A DNA stretch of 64,000 nt from CAVONV01 sp963697355 (GCA_963697355.1 CAVONV010000004.1:248001-312000), one strand, 5' to 3'. Counted from the first letter of the stretch, positions 45,687-56,300 are shown. Program-made: numbers and translations. The notes: a model not told the origin generated them from the letters alone.

Positions 45687-47111
45687 ATGACGGATCGGAT
45701 TCGGGTGCGCTTGGTACCCAAGAATAAGGAAGGCGATACCTTCACGCTCGCACTACCCGGCACAACTGCGGCAACGGCAAAGAAGTTTGCTCCAGATGCC
45801 GGGCGGGCGCGTGCTGCGCAAGCAATAGCCCTATCGGAGGGCATCGAGGCCACCGTGACCGCTCGCAATGCCGTGGAAGGCCAATTGCCTTCGGATCAGT
45901 TTGACGCTGTGTTTGGCGTGAAATTGACCACGAAGAGAAGAGAGTCTCGGGAATATGCTGGAAGGGGTCTAGGTACGGAGGAGTTCTTGTCCCCGGAAAA
46001 AGAGCTTTCCATTCCGCCCGCACTTCAGGACACCATTGCGTTTGCGTATGTACCGACACCACCAGAATTCGTCGCTCCGGCCTTTGTTCCGCCAAACGTC
46101 GGCGTTTATCATTTGAGGCTTTCAGATGTCGTTCGGGCTCTCCTTGGGGGGCCTTGCCATCGGCTCGGATGGACAGGTCGAGGGGTCCGCGTTGCCATGG
46201 CGGACACGGGCTTTGCTCGGCACCCTTATTTCGACCATCAGGGCTACAGCATAGAACGTGTTTCCACACCGAGCACCTCGCACCCGGCGATCGATACCGT
46301 CGGCCATGGTACCGGTGAATGTGCGAATGCTCTGGCCATCGCTCCAGATATTCGTTTCTTCGGTATCAAGCACAATGATTACTCCGCTGAAGCATTGGAG
46401 ACCTCGCTGGCGCAGAACCCTCAGGTTTTTGTGAATTCCTGGGGGTGGGATGTAGACAAAGACTCCTGGGAGGGGGTTAGAAACACCGATCCCAATCTCT
46501 ACTATGAGCTTCGGGACCTGGAGCGAATCATTTCCGACGCTATCGATGATGGTGTGACGGTGATTTTTGCCGCGGGGAACGGCCACCGCATGTTTCCTGC
46601 CTGCATGCCGGAAGTCATCGCTGTGGGCGGAACCACCGTGGAGTCTAGCGGGGATCTCAAAGCTTCGAGCTACGCGAGCTCTTTCAGAAGCCAACTCTAT
46701 GTTGGACGCAGAGTACCGAACTTCTGCGGCATTGTCGGCGAGTTTGGGGACGAGCCCATGAAGGGACACATCATGCTCCCCGTTCCACACGATAGCGAGC
46801 TCGAAGGAGAAAACTTGCCGCTCACGCAACGCAACAAGGGCTGGGGTATATTCTCAGGGACCTCCGCGGCGGCCCCACAGGTTGCCGGTGTCAGCGCTCT
46901 AATGCTCTCTGTCAATCCGAATCTCACACCGGCGGAAATAAGCACCATCCTGGCCGACACCGCAGTAGACGTAACAAAAGGCACTACGATGGGCGGTCAC
47001 GGCGACACCGCCACTGTCGGCGTGGACGACGCCACGGGTTCGGGACTAGTCAACGCGTTTGGAGCTTGTCTTCGAGTACACCAACAGCTTGTGGGATCGG
47101 GTCCCACCTGA
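45687..47111 (+). CDS. subtilisin-like serine protease (S8) with N-terminal propeptide-like region
   Basis: The 474 residues comprise a propeptide-like region (1-128) and an S8 domain with Asp173 (VAMADTGF), His207 (VGHGTGECANALAIAPD), oxyanion Asn298 (FAAGNGH) and Ser393 (SGTSAAAPQVAGVSAL). All catalytic residues are present. There is no signal peptide, so it may act in the cytoplasm or leave by a non-Sec route. It is preceded by a stand-alone propeptide-like gene and should form an operon with it. Confidence 0.88.
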   Translation: MTDRIRVRLVPKNKEGDTFTLALPGTTAATAKKFAPDAGRARAAQAIALSEGIEATVTARNAVEGQLPSDQFDAVFGVKLTTKRRESREYAGRGLGTEEFLSPEKELSIPPALQDTIAFAYVPTPPEFVAPAFVPPNVGVYHLRLSDVVRALLGGPCHRLGWTGRGVRVAMADTGFARHPYFDHQGYSIERVSTPSTSHPAIDTVGHGTGECANALAIAPDIRFFGIKHNDYSAEALETSLAQNPQVFVNSWGWDVDKDSWEGVRNTDPNLYYELRDLERIISDAIDDGVTVIFAAGNGHRMFPACMPEVIAVGGTTVESSGDLKASSYASSFRSQLYVGRRVPNFCGIVGEFGDEPMKGHIMLPVPHDSELEGENLPLTQRNKGWGIFSGTSAAAPQVAGVSALMLSVNPNLTPAEISTILADTAVDVTKGTTMGGHGDTATVGVDDATGSGLVNAFGACLRVHQQLVGSGPT

Positions 47112-47220
47112 GGCTTCACTGCTCACGTGACGTCTGCGACTAACGAGTCGGTGTAGCTGGTTGCCGGGAGTTCGTTGTGAGTTGCGATTCCTTTGGAAGT
47201 CGGTGACTTTCTAGATCTAC

Positions 47221-50007
47221 CTACTTCTCCCTGTATTGGACTTCCGCCCAGAAGTAGCCCGAATCTTCCCAGCGGAGGGGAGGTCTCACAAGGACGATCT
47301 CGTCTCCGGCGCGGAGGACATGTTCAACATCGCGGAACTCACCTGATGAGGCCGGCATTTCCAGCCTGACATTAGATCGGCTCAGGACACGCAACACGTC
47401 GCCTCGAGCTAACGTTTCCGGTGCCTCTAGCGTCGCAGCCTCGAGTTGTCTGAAGTAGCGGGTCTTCCATTGACCCCCATCATAGTGGCCGAGGTACACC
47501 CAGCCGGAACGAAATGGAGACCGGCTCGGTCTAGGCTCGCCCAGTGGTTTGGTCTCGTAAGGCAGGGTCTGGTTGGCGAAACCCTTGTAGAGGCCTCGTC
47601 GGTCTTCCGCCGACTGCATTTCTTCATTCGCGAGAACCTTCTGGTGCTTGTCGAACTCCTTGAGGATCTGAGCTTGATGAATTTGTTCGCGCTCATCGGT
47701 TACGGATTGGGCTTCCTCTTGTGCCAGTCGCAGAATCTCGAAACCTCCATTCAACTCGGGGAGTCGTTCCGCAGCTTCGATCAAAAACAGAGTGTGGAGC
47801 TTTGCTTTATCCTCCAAACCGAGGGCCCATGCGGTCATGACATTGTCTGCATGGTTGCAGACAAACCGAACATGCAAGAAGCGCCGTTGATTCCCTTCCT
47901 CTGAAATCGGCCGGGAAGTCTCCAAATCGTTGTGTCGCGACATCCGGTCCAGAGCCGCCTCCAGTTCATTCAAATAGCCCGACTTGACTTGCTCGGCGTT
48001 CAAATATCCGGCGCGGGAGATCGCCTTTATTGGGTCAGTGTACCCAGGGAGGATGCTGCTGAGAATCGGGGACCCACCCGGCTTGGCGCCGGAGTCTATT
48101 TCGATGAGCATCACGCCTCGCTCCAACAGAAGATTGCGCACCTTCTTCGCTCCGAGGCGGAACGCCTTCTGGGTCTCCGTTTCAAACGGTGACATGGTGC
48201 TGTCTTGGGAAAAGTACTCGATGCTCTCGAAGAACGCCGCGATCGTATCGATCCCTGTGTTGTCCGTCACACCTCCGTCGAGAAGCTTCCATTGTGGGAT
48301 GTTCTCCCCTTCTTCAGTCCTATCCCCTCGTAACCTTGCGATCTCGAAGCCCCAGGGGAAGTTGGCGGATAGCCGCACCGCGTCGGCCAATCTCGGATCG
48401 TAGGCGGCGCGCTGGATCCGGCCGCCGAGAAGCGAAGGCGGTATAGGTGGAAAGCCCATGACGACCCGGCGACCACTGTCGACGTTGGTCGCGTTGAAAA
48501 TCAGCAGTGGTGCCGATTGAGGGAAGTGGGATCTCTGCCTGCGAGCACCCCATTGAAATCTCTCGGTCCAGAAGTCTGCTAAGCTCTGACCTCGCTCCAT
48601 CATGGGAGTGAGGACTCCTCTGAGCACTGGAGCCATGAAGTCTATGGCCATATCGCCGATGTATTGGCTTGTGAAGAGCCACGGTGCGATTGTCGATGGT
48701 TGCCCGGGGAGGTGCTCGGTATCCGCCACGACCCGTTCGTAGGCCTCGAGCCTGCGTTTCTGCTGTTCTCCTGCTGGGTTGGGTCCGACCTGCTGCAGGT
48801 AGTCGTTGTAGTAGGTTTTGGCGAGCAGGTGAATCTTCTTGGCAAGTGATCCAGTCAGAAAGCCTGGCGATCCCGGTGAGCCCGGCGTTGTAGGGTCTAA
48901 GCCGTGAAGATAGTAGGCACTGGCAAGGCTGCCTCCAGATACGGCGCTTATCAGCGTGACGTTCTGAGACAGTACGGGTTTTTCTCCCCCGATTGCATCA
49001 CCAACTTCTTGATGGGACAAAGCCTCGAGCACCATGGAAGTAAACATCGCTGCTCGAGATCCACCTCCGCTAGCGGCGACGATCAGGATGGGTCCAGGGG
49101 GCATGGTCTCGATGCGCGAAGCCATTCTGTTGAACCATTCGGCTGCGTGTTCAGGATCCGTCGGAGCGGATGATATCTGTCCCGTGTCAACGAACACCCC
49201 TGTGCTAACACCCAGATAGGTGACAACGGCAATGGGGGCAAGGACCCGAAGGAGGGAACCTTCACGACCGGGAACGGCATCAAAAAGCTGCGCGGTTGCC
49301 AGGAAGACAAAGAACAAGAAACCCATCGCCCAGATCGTGTAGAACCGGAAGGTAATCCAGCCGGGAAGAAACTGTGGAATGTGCCACATGAGACCGCCAA
49401 CCATGATTCCCAATGAGGCCCAAAGTAGGTAGCGACCGAAGGCTCGTTGAAGACGCGTGGGAACATTCGGTAAGGGGGTGGCGAACCAACCGGCGAGTCC
49501 AAACAAAAGAAACGAGTGTGTCACTCGGAAGGGCAGAGGCGGCCTTCCCAGAAAAGCGGGAAGTATGAGCCAACCTAACCCGATGAGAAACAGCAAGAAA
49601 CCTAAGCGCTTTTGCTGGTCTTCACCGCCGACCTTCCGTTTGAGCTGAAGGAGGAGCTCCGAGAACCGGTCCAACGGTTCCCATCCATTCGCAAGGAGCG
49701 ATAGTGCCTCAATCGGCGAAAACCGTTCAGGCTTAGCCGATCTGAGCCGTGGCACCACCAAAAAGGCGGCAACAAAGGCGGCTAGACCATTGAGCAGAAC
49801 GTAGGCTGTCCTAATGGTGGTCCAAAGCCAATCGCCCAAGACGGCGTGCGGCCACCTCAGGTCAAGAATGTTCCAAATTTGTGCTCGGGTAAGAATGATG
49901 ACACCCAAAATGAGTGTGTAGAACGTCAGCGGGTACCTCAAGAGGCTCCGTCTATAGAAAGACCGACCGGCTCGATATAGGGAACCCATATGGTCCTTCG
50001 TACTCAT
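47221..50007 (-). CDS. polytopic membrane patatin-like phospholipase
   Basis: The 928-residue protein has about seven hydrophobic helices in the first 280 residues, then a patatin domain at about 300-700: oxyanion-hole glycines ASGGGSRAA (312-320), nucleophile Ser357 in ISAVSGGSLAS and the Asp577 dyad partner in LLDGGVTDNTG. The first Gly of GxSxG is Ala here. The C-terminal 150 residues are beta-rich and may form an SH3-like domain (WVYLGHYDGGQWKTRYF; WAEVQYREK). It probably hydrolyses membrane lipids from the inner-membrane side. It is the third gene of a minus-strand operon with a winged-helix regulator. Confidence 0.8.
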   Translation of the reverse strand: MSTKDHMGSLYRAGRSFYRRSLLRYPLTFYTLILGVIILTRAQIWNILDLRWPHAVLGDWLWTTIRTAYVLLNGLAAFVAAFLVVPRLRSAKPERFSPIEALSLLANGWEPLDRFSELLLQLKRKVGGEDQQKRLGFLLFLIGLGWLILPAFLGRPPLPFRVTHSFLLFGLAGWFATPLPNVPTRLQRAFGRYLLWASLGIMVGGLMWHIPQFLPGWITFRFYTIWAMGFLFFVFLATAQLFDAVPGREGSLLRVLAPIAVVTYLGVSTGVFVDTGQISSAPTDPEHAAEWFNRMASRIETMPPGPILIVAASGGGSRAAMFTSMVLEALSHQEVGDAIGGEKPVLSQNVTLISAVSGGSLASAYYLHGLDPTTPGSPGSPGFLTGSLAKKIHLLAKTYYNDYLQQVGPNPAGEQQKRRLEAYERVVADTEHLPGQPSTIAPWLFTSQYIGDMAIDFMAPVLRGVLTPMMERGQSLADFWTERFQWGARRQRSHFPQSAPLLIFNATNVDSGRRVVMGFPPIPPSLLGGRIQRAAYDPRLADAVRLSANFPWGFEIARLRGDRTEEGENIPQWKLLDGGVTDNTGIDTIAAFFESIEYFSQDSTMSPFETETQKAFRLGAKKVRNLLLERGVMLIEIDSGAKPGGSPILSSILPGYTDPIKAISRAGYLNAEQVKSGYLNELEAALDRMSRHNDLETSRPISEEGNQRRFLHVRFVCNHADNVMTAWALGLEDKAKLHTLFLIEAAERLPELNGGFEILRLAQEEAQSVTDEREQIHQAQILKEFDKHQKVLANEEMQSAEDRRGLYKGFANQTLPYETKPLGEPRPSRSPFRSGWVYLGHYDGGQWKTRYFRQLEAATLEAPETLARGDVLRVLSRSNVRLEMPASSGEFRDVEHVLRAGDEIVLVRPPLRWEDSGYFWAEVQYREK

Positions 50008-50023
50008 GGAGTACCTCCCACTG

Positions 50024-50329
50024 TCATGATTCCTTTAGTATGCCCGCCTCAAATAGGACCGAGACCTTCATTTGAGCCCAGAGATTTTGCACCGTTTCAT
50101 CGGCAAAATAGTCCACCCAATTCCCCCCTCTATTCGAGAAATCTGGGCGTTGGGAGGGACCAGCTAAGTATCGGCGCTCCTTGTTTTTTTGAGAATAATC
50201 CCCTGGAAGTGGAACTTCAACAGACGAAGTGCGCACAATCAGTAGTCGAAGGTACCGCAGCAGAAATGCATCGGTGAACGACGACAACGACTGAAGGACC
50301 CGCGTCGGGAGCCTGTCCCGGCTCCTCAT
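50024..50329 (-). CDS. small hypothetical protein coupled to the winged-helix regulator
   Basis: The 101-residue protein starts at an ATG overlapping the stop codon of the regulator gene (ATGA), a sign of translational coupling; the longer frame start at 50386 was rejected for that reason. It has an amphipathic or weakly hydrophobic helix (SSFTDAFLLRYLRLLIV) and a polar C-terminus. It is not recognised. It ends 16 bp before the patatin gene. Confidence 0.5.
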   Translation of the reverse strand: MRSRDRLPTRVLQSLSSFTDAFLLRYLRLLIVRTSSVEVPLPGDYSQKNKERRYLAGPSQRPDFSNRGGNWVDYFADETVQNLWAQMKVSVLFEAGILKES

Positions 50330-50802
50330 GCTTGTTCTTCGCGATTCCAACTCAGTGTCACGCGGGTCTGCACAGCTCGCCACCACTGATGCAGGTTGCT
50401 TCTTGCTGAGGTCATAGCGGGCTCGAAAACGACTTCGGCGACAAATCGGTAGCCTCGGCGTGGAACGGTCTCGATGTAGCGAGGTGCTTTTGCGTCATCG
50501 CCGAGGGCATTGCGGATTTGTTTGATACAGTGATTGATCCCCAAGTCGAAGTCTACAAAGGTGTCGTCGTCCCAAAGCTCCTTCTGAATTGTAGCTCTCG
50601 CCACGACGCGCCCGGGAGAATGGGTTAGAAGGGTCAGGACCTTGAAGGGCTGCGGTTGGATGGCGATGGGTTTGGCCTTTTTGTACAGCTCACCGCTCTC
50701 AGGACACAGGACGAAGCTATCGAACCGGACGGTGCGTTCGAGGACGTACGGGGCGTCCGCTCGTTTCCTCCAGATACCGAGCCTTTTCTTTGGTCGTCGC
50801 AT
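50326..50802 (-). CDS. winged-helix DNA-binding protein (OmpR/CadC-type domain)
   Basis: From the ATG at 50802, preceded by GGAGG, the protein has 158 residues. A trans_reg_C winged-helix domain covers about 18-118: IAIQPQPFKVLTLLTHSPGRVVARATIQKELW, then NHCIKQIRNALGDDAKAPRYIETVPRRGYRFVAEV. No receiver or transmembrane domain is present, so it is a DNA-binding domain with a short tail, related to CadC-like regulators. It leads the operon with the small protein and the patatin, which it probably controls. Confidence 0.82.
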   Translation of the reverse strand: MRRPKKRLGIWRKRADAPYVLERTVRFDSFVLCPESGELYKKAKPIAIQPQPFKVLTLLTHSPGRVVARATIQKELWDDDTFVDFDLGINHCIKQIRNALGDDAKAPRYIETVPRRGYRFVAEVVFEPAMTSARSNLHQWWRAVQTRVTLSWNREEQA

Positions 50803-51090
50803 AAATCCTCCTGCATCTCTATATGAAGAAACGAAGGAAAACGTTTCAGCCCGCTGGATAGATTTGACCGCTGCGGCACCAGAATCCGGGGAGCGGGGCA
50901 AGTGCGATCAGGGTGACGGCGCTCCAAGCCGGGGGGCGAGGGCACGACCGTCGGATCACGAAGAATTCGGTTTGTTGCGGCCAAATCCGCATCTCAACTC
51001 CCAGCGACTCACTTTTGTAGACTGGAACATCCTAACCTGAATTTCGAGTTTCGCTTTTAGGCTATTCGGTGACCGGGCGATGGCTTCCCA

Positions 51091-51549
51091 CTAAATCGAA
51101 TGGCGGCCTGCACGAGTGAGTCCAACCCAGAGGGCTCGCGTGACCCTACCGGAGTCCCGCCATCCCCCATTTCTATGGGTTGTTTGCGAAACAGAAGACG
51201 CTCGGGACCAGAAAGGGAAACTCGCTAGGGCCTCATCTTCGTTGTCGAAGGTCTCGAAGATGGTCAAGAGCTGTGCGAGGTCCAGCAAGCGTCGGAGCCT
51301 TTCGCTCAAACGAAGTAGCTTCAGCGTTCCGCCATTGTTCCGAGTTCTTTTGTAGTAGGTCACCAATCTTCCGATACCGAACGCGTCCATGGACCGAATC
51401 CGGCTCATGTCGAGCAGAAAGTCCCTGGTATCGTTCGAGATATGTTGGTCGAGTGTTTCCTGTAACTCCCGAGTGTCTTCTTCGATCGTGAGTCGACCTT
51501 GCGGCTTCAGAATCACCACGGAGCCGTTCAACGTTGCTTCGACTTTCAT
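51091..51549 (-). CDS. STAS-domain protein (anti-anti-sigma-like) lacking the phospho-Ser
   Basis: A STAS domain covers residues 1-105 (KVEATLNGSVVILKPQGRL ... FLLDMSRIRSMDAFGIGRLVTYYKR). In regulated anti-anti-sigma factors the loop is DSSGLG with a phosphorylated Ser; here it is DAFGIG (55-60), so neither Ser is present and switching by a serine kinase is unlikely. The last 45 residues are Arg/Ser/Thr-rich and unlike STAS proteins. It lies downstream of the sigma and anti-sigma genes on the same strand, 217 bp from the latter. Confidence 0.75.
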   Translation of the reverse strand: MKVEATLNGSVVILKPQGRLTIEEDTRELQETLDQHISNDTRDFLLDMSRIRSMDAFGIGRLVTYYKRTRNNGGTLKLLRLSERLRRLLDLAQLLTIFETFDNEDEALASFPFWSRASSVSQTTHRNGGWRDSGRVTRALWVGLTRAGRHSI

Positions 51550-51766
51550 GGCTTGCCTCCCTTCTTGGTGGCAACCCGGCGTCGATCTGGGTCGCGCTGC
51601 CTAAGTTCGTGAGAGAATATTTTCCGGCGGCTTTTTCCCGGTTTGGTGATGATTCAGCTTTATCTCCCGCTTCTATTTAAAGATGACTTGTCAGGCCCAA
51701 ACGTTTCGGATTGTGTGATGCTGTTGGATGCGGAGCGGGGGAGACAGGGAAGAAACAAAGGATGCC

Positions 51767-52738
51767 CTACTGGGGAATCGCTCGGAAATAGTATCTTGCC
51801 ACGAGCTCGTAATCGCCCCCTGGAGTAATTCCGCTCAACCTCAAAGAGTAGTCCCCATGAGGTAAGAGAATTGCCGGGAAGGTGACGGCAACCACAACTT
51901 TTTCAGTCAGCGTTTCGGCCTTCAATTTGCTCTGAGTCCAAATCTCGTCGCCTTCGGTGTCATGAAGCGCAATGCGATAGGTGCCGTAGTCATCCAATCC
52001 CAGGTCGAGCTGTAACTGCACCAGGCTCGCATCTGCGGGAACGATGACTCTTTCGGTATCGCCCATGCTGCGGAGAAGACCTGGCGCGAGGAGAAACGAC
52101 GCAACGGTGGGGACCGAGGTGGCAGAGCCGGACGGGGAGCCCTGCTTCAACAAGGCATTCTCTCTTGCCAGTCGTTCCCGCTCGTCTTGTTCCCGGTTCA
52201 GATCGGAAGCAAGCTCGTCTCGGCGGCTACGCTCCTCTGAGAGCTGCTGCTGCAGGCCCTGCTGGCTTTCGTGAAGTCGAGCGTTCTCGCCGGCGAATTG
52301 GTCGAGTTGACCTTGAAATTTCAGGTTCAGCCACATACTTCCCGAAACCGCCAACAGGAGGACGGCCGCGATCGGGTAGCTTACCGCCGGGCTTGGTGCT
52401 CGTAGGCCTGCCCAGAACCTCTGCCACCACACCGGTACGACCTCGAAAGTCTTCCGTGCCGTGTTGAGTTGGGCGTATTCCAAGAAAGCACGAGCAAATC
52501 TCAGTTTTCTTTGCCGTTCTTTGGTGCAGAGGAAGGTTTCGTGGAACTTTTGTCTGTCGGCCGAGGAGAGGTTGTCCCATAAGTAGTCGTCGATTAGCTC
52601 GTCTTCCTCGATCAGGAGATCTTCATAAGCTTTGCTATTCAACATCATCTCCTCTTCGAGCCTTTGCTGAGGTTCTTCAGCAAGCGCACCCAGTAGGTAC
52701 TGTCTCAAGTTGCTGGTGCCGTCTTCTTTATCGTTCAT
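51767..52738 (-). CDS. single-pass membrane anti-sigma-factor-like protein with coiled coil
   Basis: From the ATG at 52738 (a GTG 15 bp upstream is the alternative) the protein has 323 residues. An acidic cytoplasmic N-terminus (LRQYLLGALAEEPQQRLEEEMM ... DDYLWDNLSSADRQKF) resembles anti-sigma N-terminal helical domains, but lacks the HxxxCxxC zinc motif. A transmembrane helix (YPIAAVLLLAVSGSMWL, about 120-136), a coiled coil (about 140-200) and a beta-rich extracytoplasmic domain follow. It is directly downstream of the ECF sigma gene. By position and topology it should hold that sigma factor at the membrane. Confidence 0.75.
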   Translation of the reverse strand: MNDKEDGTSNLRQYLLGALAEEPQQRLEEEMMLNSKAYEDLLIEEDELIDDYLWDNLSSADRQKFHETFLCTKERQRKLRFARAFLEYAQLNTARKTFEVVPVWWQRFWAGLRAPSPAVSYPIAAVLLLAVSGSMWLNLKFQGQLDQFAGENARLHESQQGLQQQLSEERSRRDELASDLNREQDERERLARENALLKQGSPSGSATSVPTVASFLLAPGLLRSMGDTERVIVPADASLVQLQLDLGLDDYGTYRIALHDTEGDEIWTQSKLKAETLTEKVVVAVTFPAILLPHGDYSLRLSGITPGGDYELVARYYFRAIPQ

Positions 52739-52800
52739 TTCTCTATGGTCCACAGGTTCGAGCTCCTCTATTTACTAATGGTCAAAATAGCCTTTTTGTT

Positions 52801-53364
52801 TCATGTCACGGCGTTGTGCTTGAGACAATCGAACACACAATTCCCAAGGCTGTTCCGGATCCGGTGGGCTCGTATCCTGAGCGCGTTTGGAGCCATTCCC
52901 AACCGACCCGCAAGTGCTTTTCGTCGTTCGATTTTCTCTTTTTTTTCTCCCGTGTAATACTCGAGAATCAGTTGCCGGTTTGTCGGTGTCAGTTTCTTCA
53001 TACACTGATCGAGACACTCCTGTTCGGCCTCTTTGACGTCCGAGGATTTTGGCTCGGGCATCGGAGGTACATGGGGTCGTTTCCGAACCGATTCCAGGAA
53101 CACGTTGCGCGCAACGCCATAGAAGTAGAGTCGAGGATCTCCGACATAGCTATTCATGATCTCTCCGACTTTTCTCGACACCCGGTTGATCGTTTCATCG
53201 GCGAGATCCTCCGGAGTCATACATCCCCGGCAGGTGAAGATCTTGACCAGCTTGAGCCGAATTTCTTCGTAGCGTCGACCCGCTTCTTCGCGGTCCGCAT
53301 GGAGAAACTTCAGAAGCAAGTCGAACGACTCTTGGTTCAGCTCTTGGTTCTCATTGGGGAACAT
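52801..53364 (-). CDS. ECF-type sigma-70 factor
   Basis: The 187-residue protein has sigma region 2 (about 20-95, CMTPEDLADETINRVSRKV ... DPRLYFYGVARNVFLESVRK) and region 4 (about 120-180, KLTPTNRQLILEYYTGEKK ... GMAPNALRIRAHRIRNSL), without regions 1 and 3. Its start lies 12 bp after the CHAT gene stop and its end 62 bp before the anti-sigma gene, so it is part of the same transcription unit. It resembles the ECF groups associated with CHAT/TPR proteins. Confidence 0.85.
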   Translation of the reverse strand: MFPNENQELNQESFDLLLKFLHADREEAGRRYEEIRLKLVKIFTCRGCMTPEDLADETINRVSRKVGEIMNSYVGDPRLYFYGVARNVFLESVRKRPHVPPMPEPKSSDVKEAEQECLDQCMKKLTPTNRQLILEYYTGEKKEKIERRKALAGRLGMAPNALRIRAHRIRNSLGNCVFDCLKHNAVT

Positions 53365-53376
53365 AGGTGTTTGCCC

Positions 53377-56300
53377 CTATTTCCAGTCGCCTTGAATGAC
53401 GAATGCCGCCCAGTAGAAGGGGGCATTCCACTCCTTGCTTTGCCACATCTCGATTTGCGATCGACGAAGTGACTCGGCCGGGCCCAACTTATCCACCAAC
53501 ATGAAGCGGTAGAACTTCTCCATGAGTTTTCCCGTCGCCTCATCATCGACCTTCCACAAACTCGCTAAAACCCGCTTCGCTCCAGCGTAGAGGAAACCTT
53601 GTACGATTCCGACAAGCCCTTCGCCCCGGACTTCCTTGCCGAGCGCTGAACTACAGGCACTCAGAACTACCATTTCTACGGGAAGATCGAGGTTGTAGAT
53701 ATCGTGCAGTCGGAGGAAGCCGTTTTGTGGGCGTCCATCCTGATCCACCATCGACAGAATGATGCCCGATAGCTCAGGACTTTCGCTGTTCAACAAGCCG
53801 TGTGTCGCAAAGTGGACATTTCGATATCGGCCGAGACTCGAGCTGATTGCAGTGTCCCGATTCGCCTCGAAATCCATCGCTATCATGCTGGCTCCCGGAG
53901 TAGCCAGACCCGCGATCGTTCGCGCCTCGTGTCTCGTAGAAGGCAGGCGCGGTATTCGAAGTCGACCGTTCGACATCATTCCTGCATCACGTAGAGCGCG
54001 GTGAAGGTAGGATGTGGCGGGAGGTGATTCGGGTTCATATTGAGACTTCCCGTCTGGAGTCTTCGTCGCATCGGGTGCCCGTTTGGCCAAGCGGGGATCG
54101 TCGACCTCGAATACTGGATCCGCAATGACCGCGACGTCTTTGTCTCCCGGTGTCCTTCCCGCAGTCTCTTTGCGCAGCATGACCAACGTGGTAGCTGAAG
54201 GCAACCGAACGATTTCGTGTCTTACGATGAGTGGTACGGGTTTTTCTTCGGACGGATCAGGCAAGGTGGCAAACGGTATGTACTGCAACTCCCCATCGCT
54301 GACGATGAGGAGTCGCTTCTGCTCCAAATGCTCGGCGATTGGCTCGAGAATGATTTCGGCGAGGCGGGAAGCTTCTTTCCAATATCGAGACTCGGCCTCT
54401 CTTGCGCGCGTTCGGTACTCGTTCATGGACTCGCCGGGTAGCGGCTGTCGCGCTGTGAGGAGCTCGTATAGCCCGTTCGCTCTGCTCTCAATCTCTGTTC
54501 GGGGAGGTAACTCGAAACTCAAGTAGCTTTCCTTTGAGATCATCCAAAGGTAGCTGTGCTCGGAACCCAGAGCATACTCAAGAAGCAGTGTGTCGCTATC
54601 TAGAACTTGTTGCTGGATCTCCTCGAGCCTGATCGTCCCAGGCTTCGTGAGTGCTGAGTAGCGGGGGCTCTTACTTCTGATAACGGACTGCAATTGCTCG
54701 TATTCGGCGGTGAGCTTTTGGATGTCAGCAGCTACGCTGTTCATTTCATCTTGGTTCGCGTTTTTTCCCAAAAGGCGAATCTGGCGTTCGACGAGACGGT
54801 TGAGCGAACGGTGCAGCGAACGTTCACGTGTCAGCAACTCTGTGTCTACACCCTGACGGATGTCGACCTGGGCTTCCAGCAAGCTGTCGAGGAGTGACCT
54901 CGCTCGAGCTTTTTCACTTGCCATCAAGGCCTCTTTGTCGAATCCCTTAGACGGATTCTCGCTGTGGAGTTGCATGAGCAAATCCGTATTAAGCTCATAG
55001 TATTCGCATATCAACGCAAAATAGGGCGCCCTAAGTTCTGGGCTGGAGACCTTGACACGAAGAGACTCACCTATGTCTAGAGATTCTTGCACCATAGACA
55101 GTGCGTCGACCAAGTCGCCGTTGTCGCGCGCGATGCGGGCGAGGTTGTACAGTGATAGGGATTCTCCGTAGCGGTCTCCTATTATCTGGTAGAGACCGAG
55201 TGCCTCCGTAAAGTACTCGGCCGCCTTTTTTGATGCACCCGAGCGATGGTGAAGACCCCCGAGATCATTGAGGGTGTTTGCCACGGCTCGCTTGTCACCA
55301 CCGACCCGTTTCATATCGAGGGCGTCTTCGAAGTGCTTGACGGCTCGATCACTGTCCCCCAGAGATTCGTAGACTTTCGCGATCTCCCCCAATGCGACTG
55401 ATGTCATCCTTTCATCTTTCGACGAACGAAAGACCTTCAAGGCCTCGTGGTAGTGGTCGAGCGCCTCGTAGTCCTGGTGCGAGCTGTGTTTGCAGCGCCC
55501 TATTTGAATGAGTGCGGCGCCTTCTACCAATTTATGACCTATTTCACGACCCAACCGAAGCGCCTCCTGGTGATAAAAAAGCGCCTTGTCGATTTGATTC
55601 AGGTCGTAGTAGAGCTGGCCGATACTGTTCGAAAGAGTCGCTTGCGACGTCCGGTCTCCCATTGGACCGAAAATATGTCGTGCCTGATCGAATGACTCCA
55701 AGGCTTTTTGCTTCTCATCCAACTTGGCGTAAACGCTTCCCATGACGCGAAGTGCTTCCGCTTCGCCCCGCCGGTCGCCAACTTGTCTCCATAGTTCCAA
55801 TGCTTGGGTGAAGTAAGTAAGTGCCTGTTGGTCCTCGCTCAAGTCGGCATGTGTGTAGCCGAGATTTATCAGTGTCTGCGCTTGTCCTCGCCGGCTCGAA
55901 AGCTCTTTCCATGATTCAAGAGCTCGTTGGTAGCAGTCGAGAGCCTCGCGCAGACTTCCCAACGCGTAGTGAACGTCACCGATGCCGACGGACGCCTTTG
56001 CCTCGACGTGCCGGTTGTTGGATTCCCTGCCCAAGAGCGACCCTTCTGTAAACGCGCTCGAAGCCTCCTCGTAACGTCCCAGTCGCCAGCAAGCAAAGCC
56101 GATTTGATTCTTGATTTTGCCCGCCAAGCGAATATCCGCCCGTTTTTGCGCGAGCGTGATGGCTCGGGAATAGAGGGCGAGTGCTTTATCAGAATCCCCA
56201 AGTTCGAAATGGACCTCTCCTATTTCACTTAGCGTCTCCGCTTGCTTTATCTCATCTCTCAGCTCTTGCCAGTATCCAAGCGCGCTTTCGTACTGTGCGA

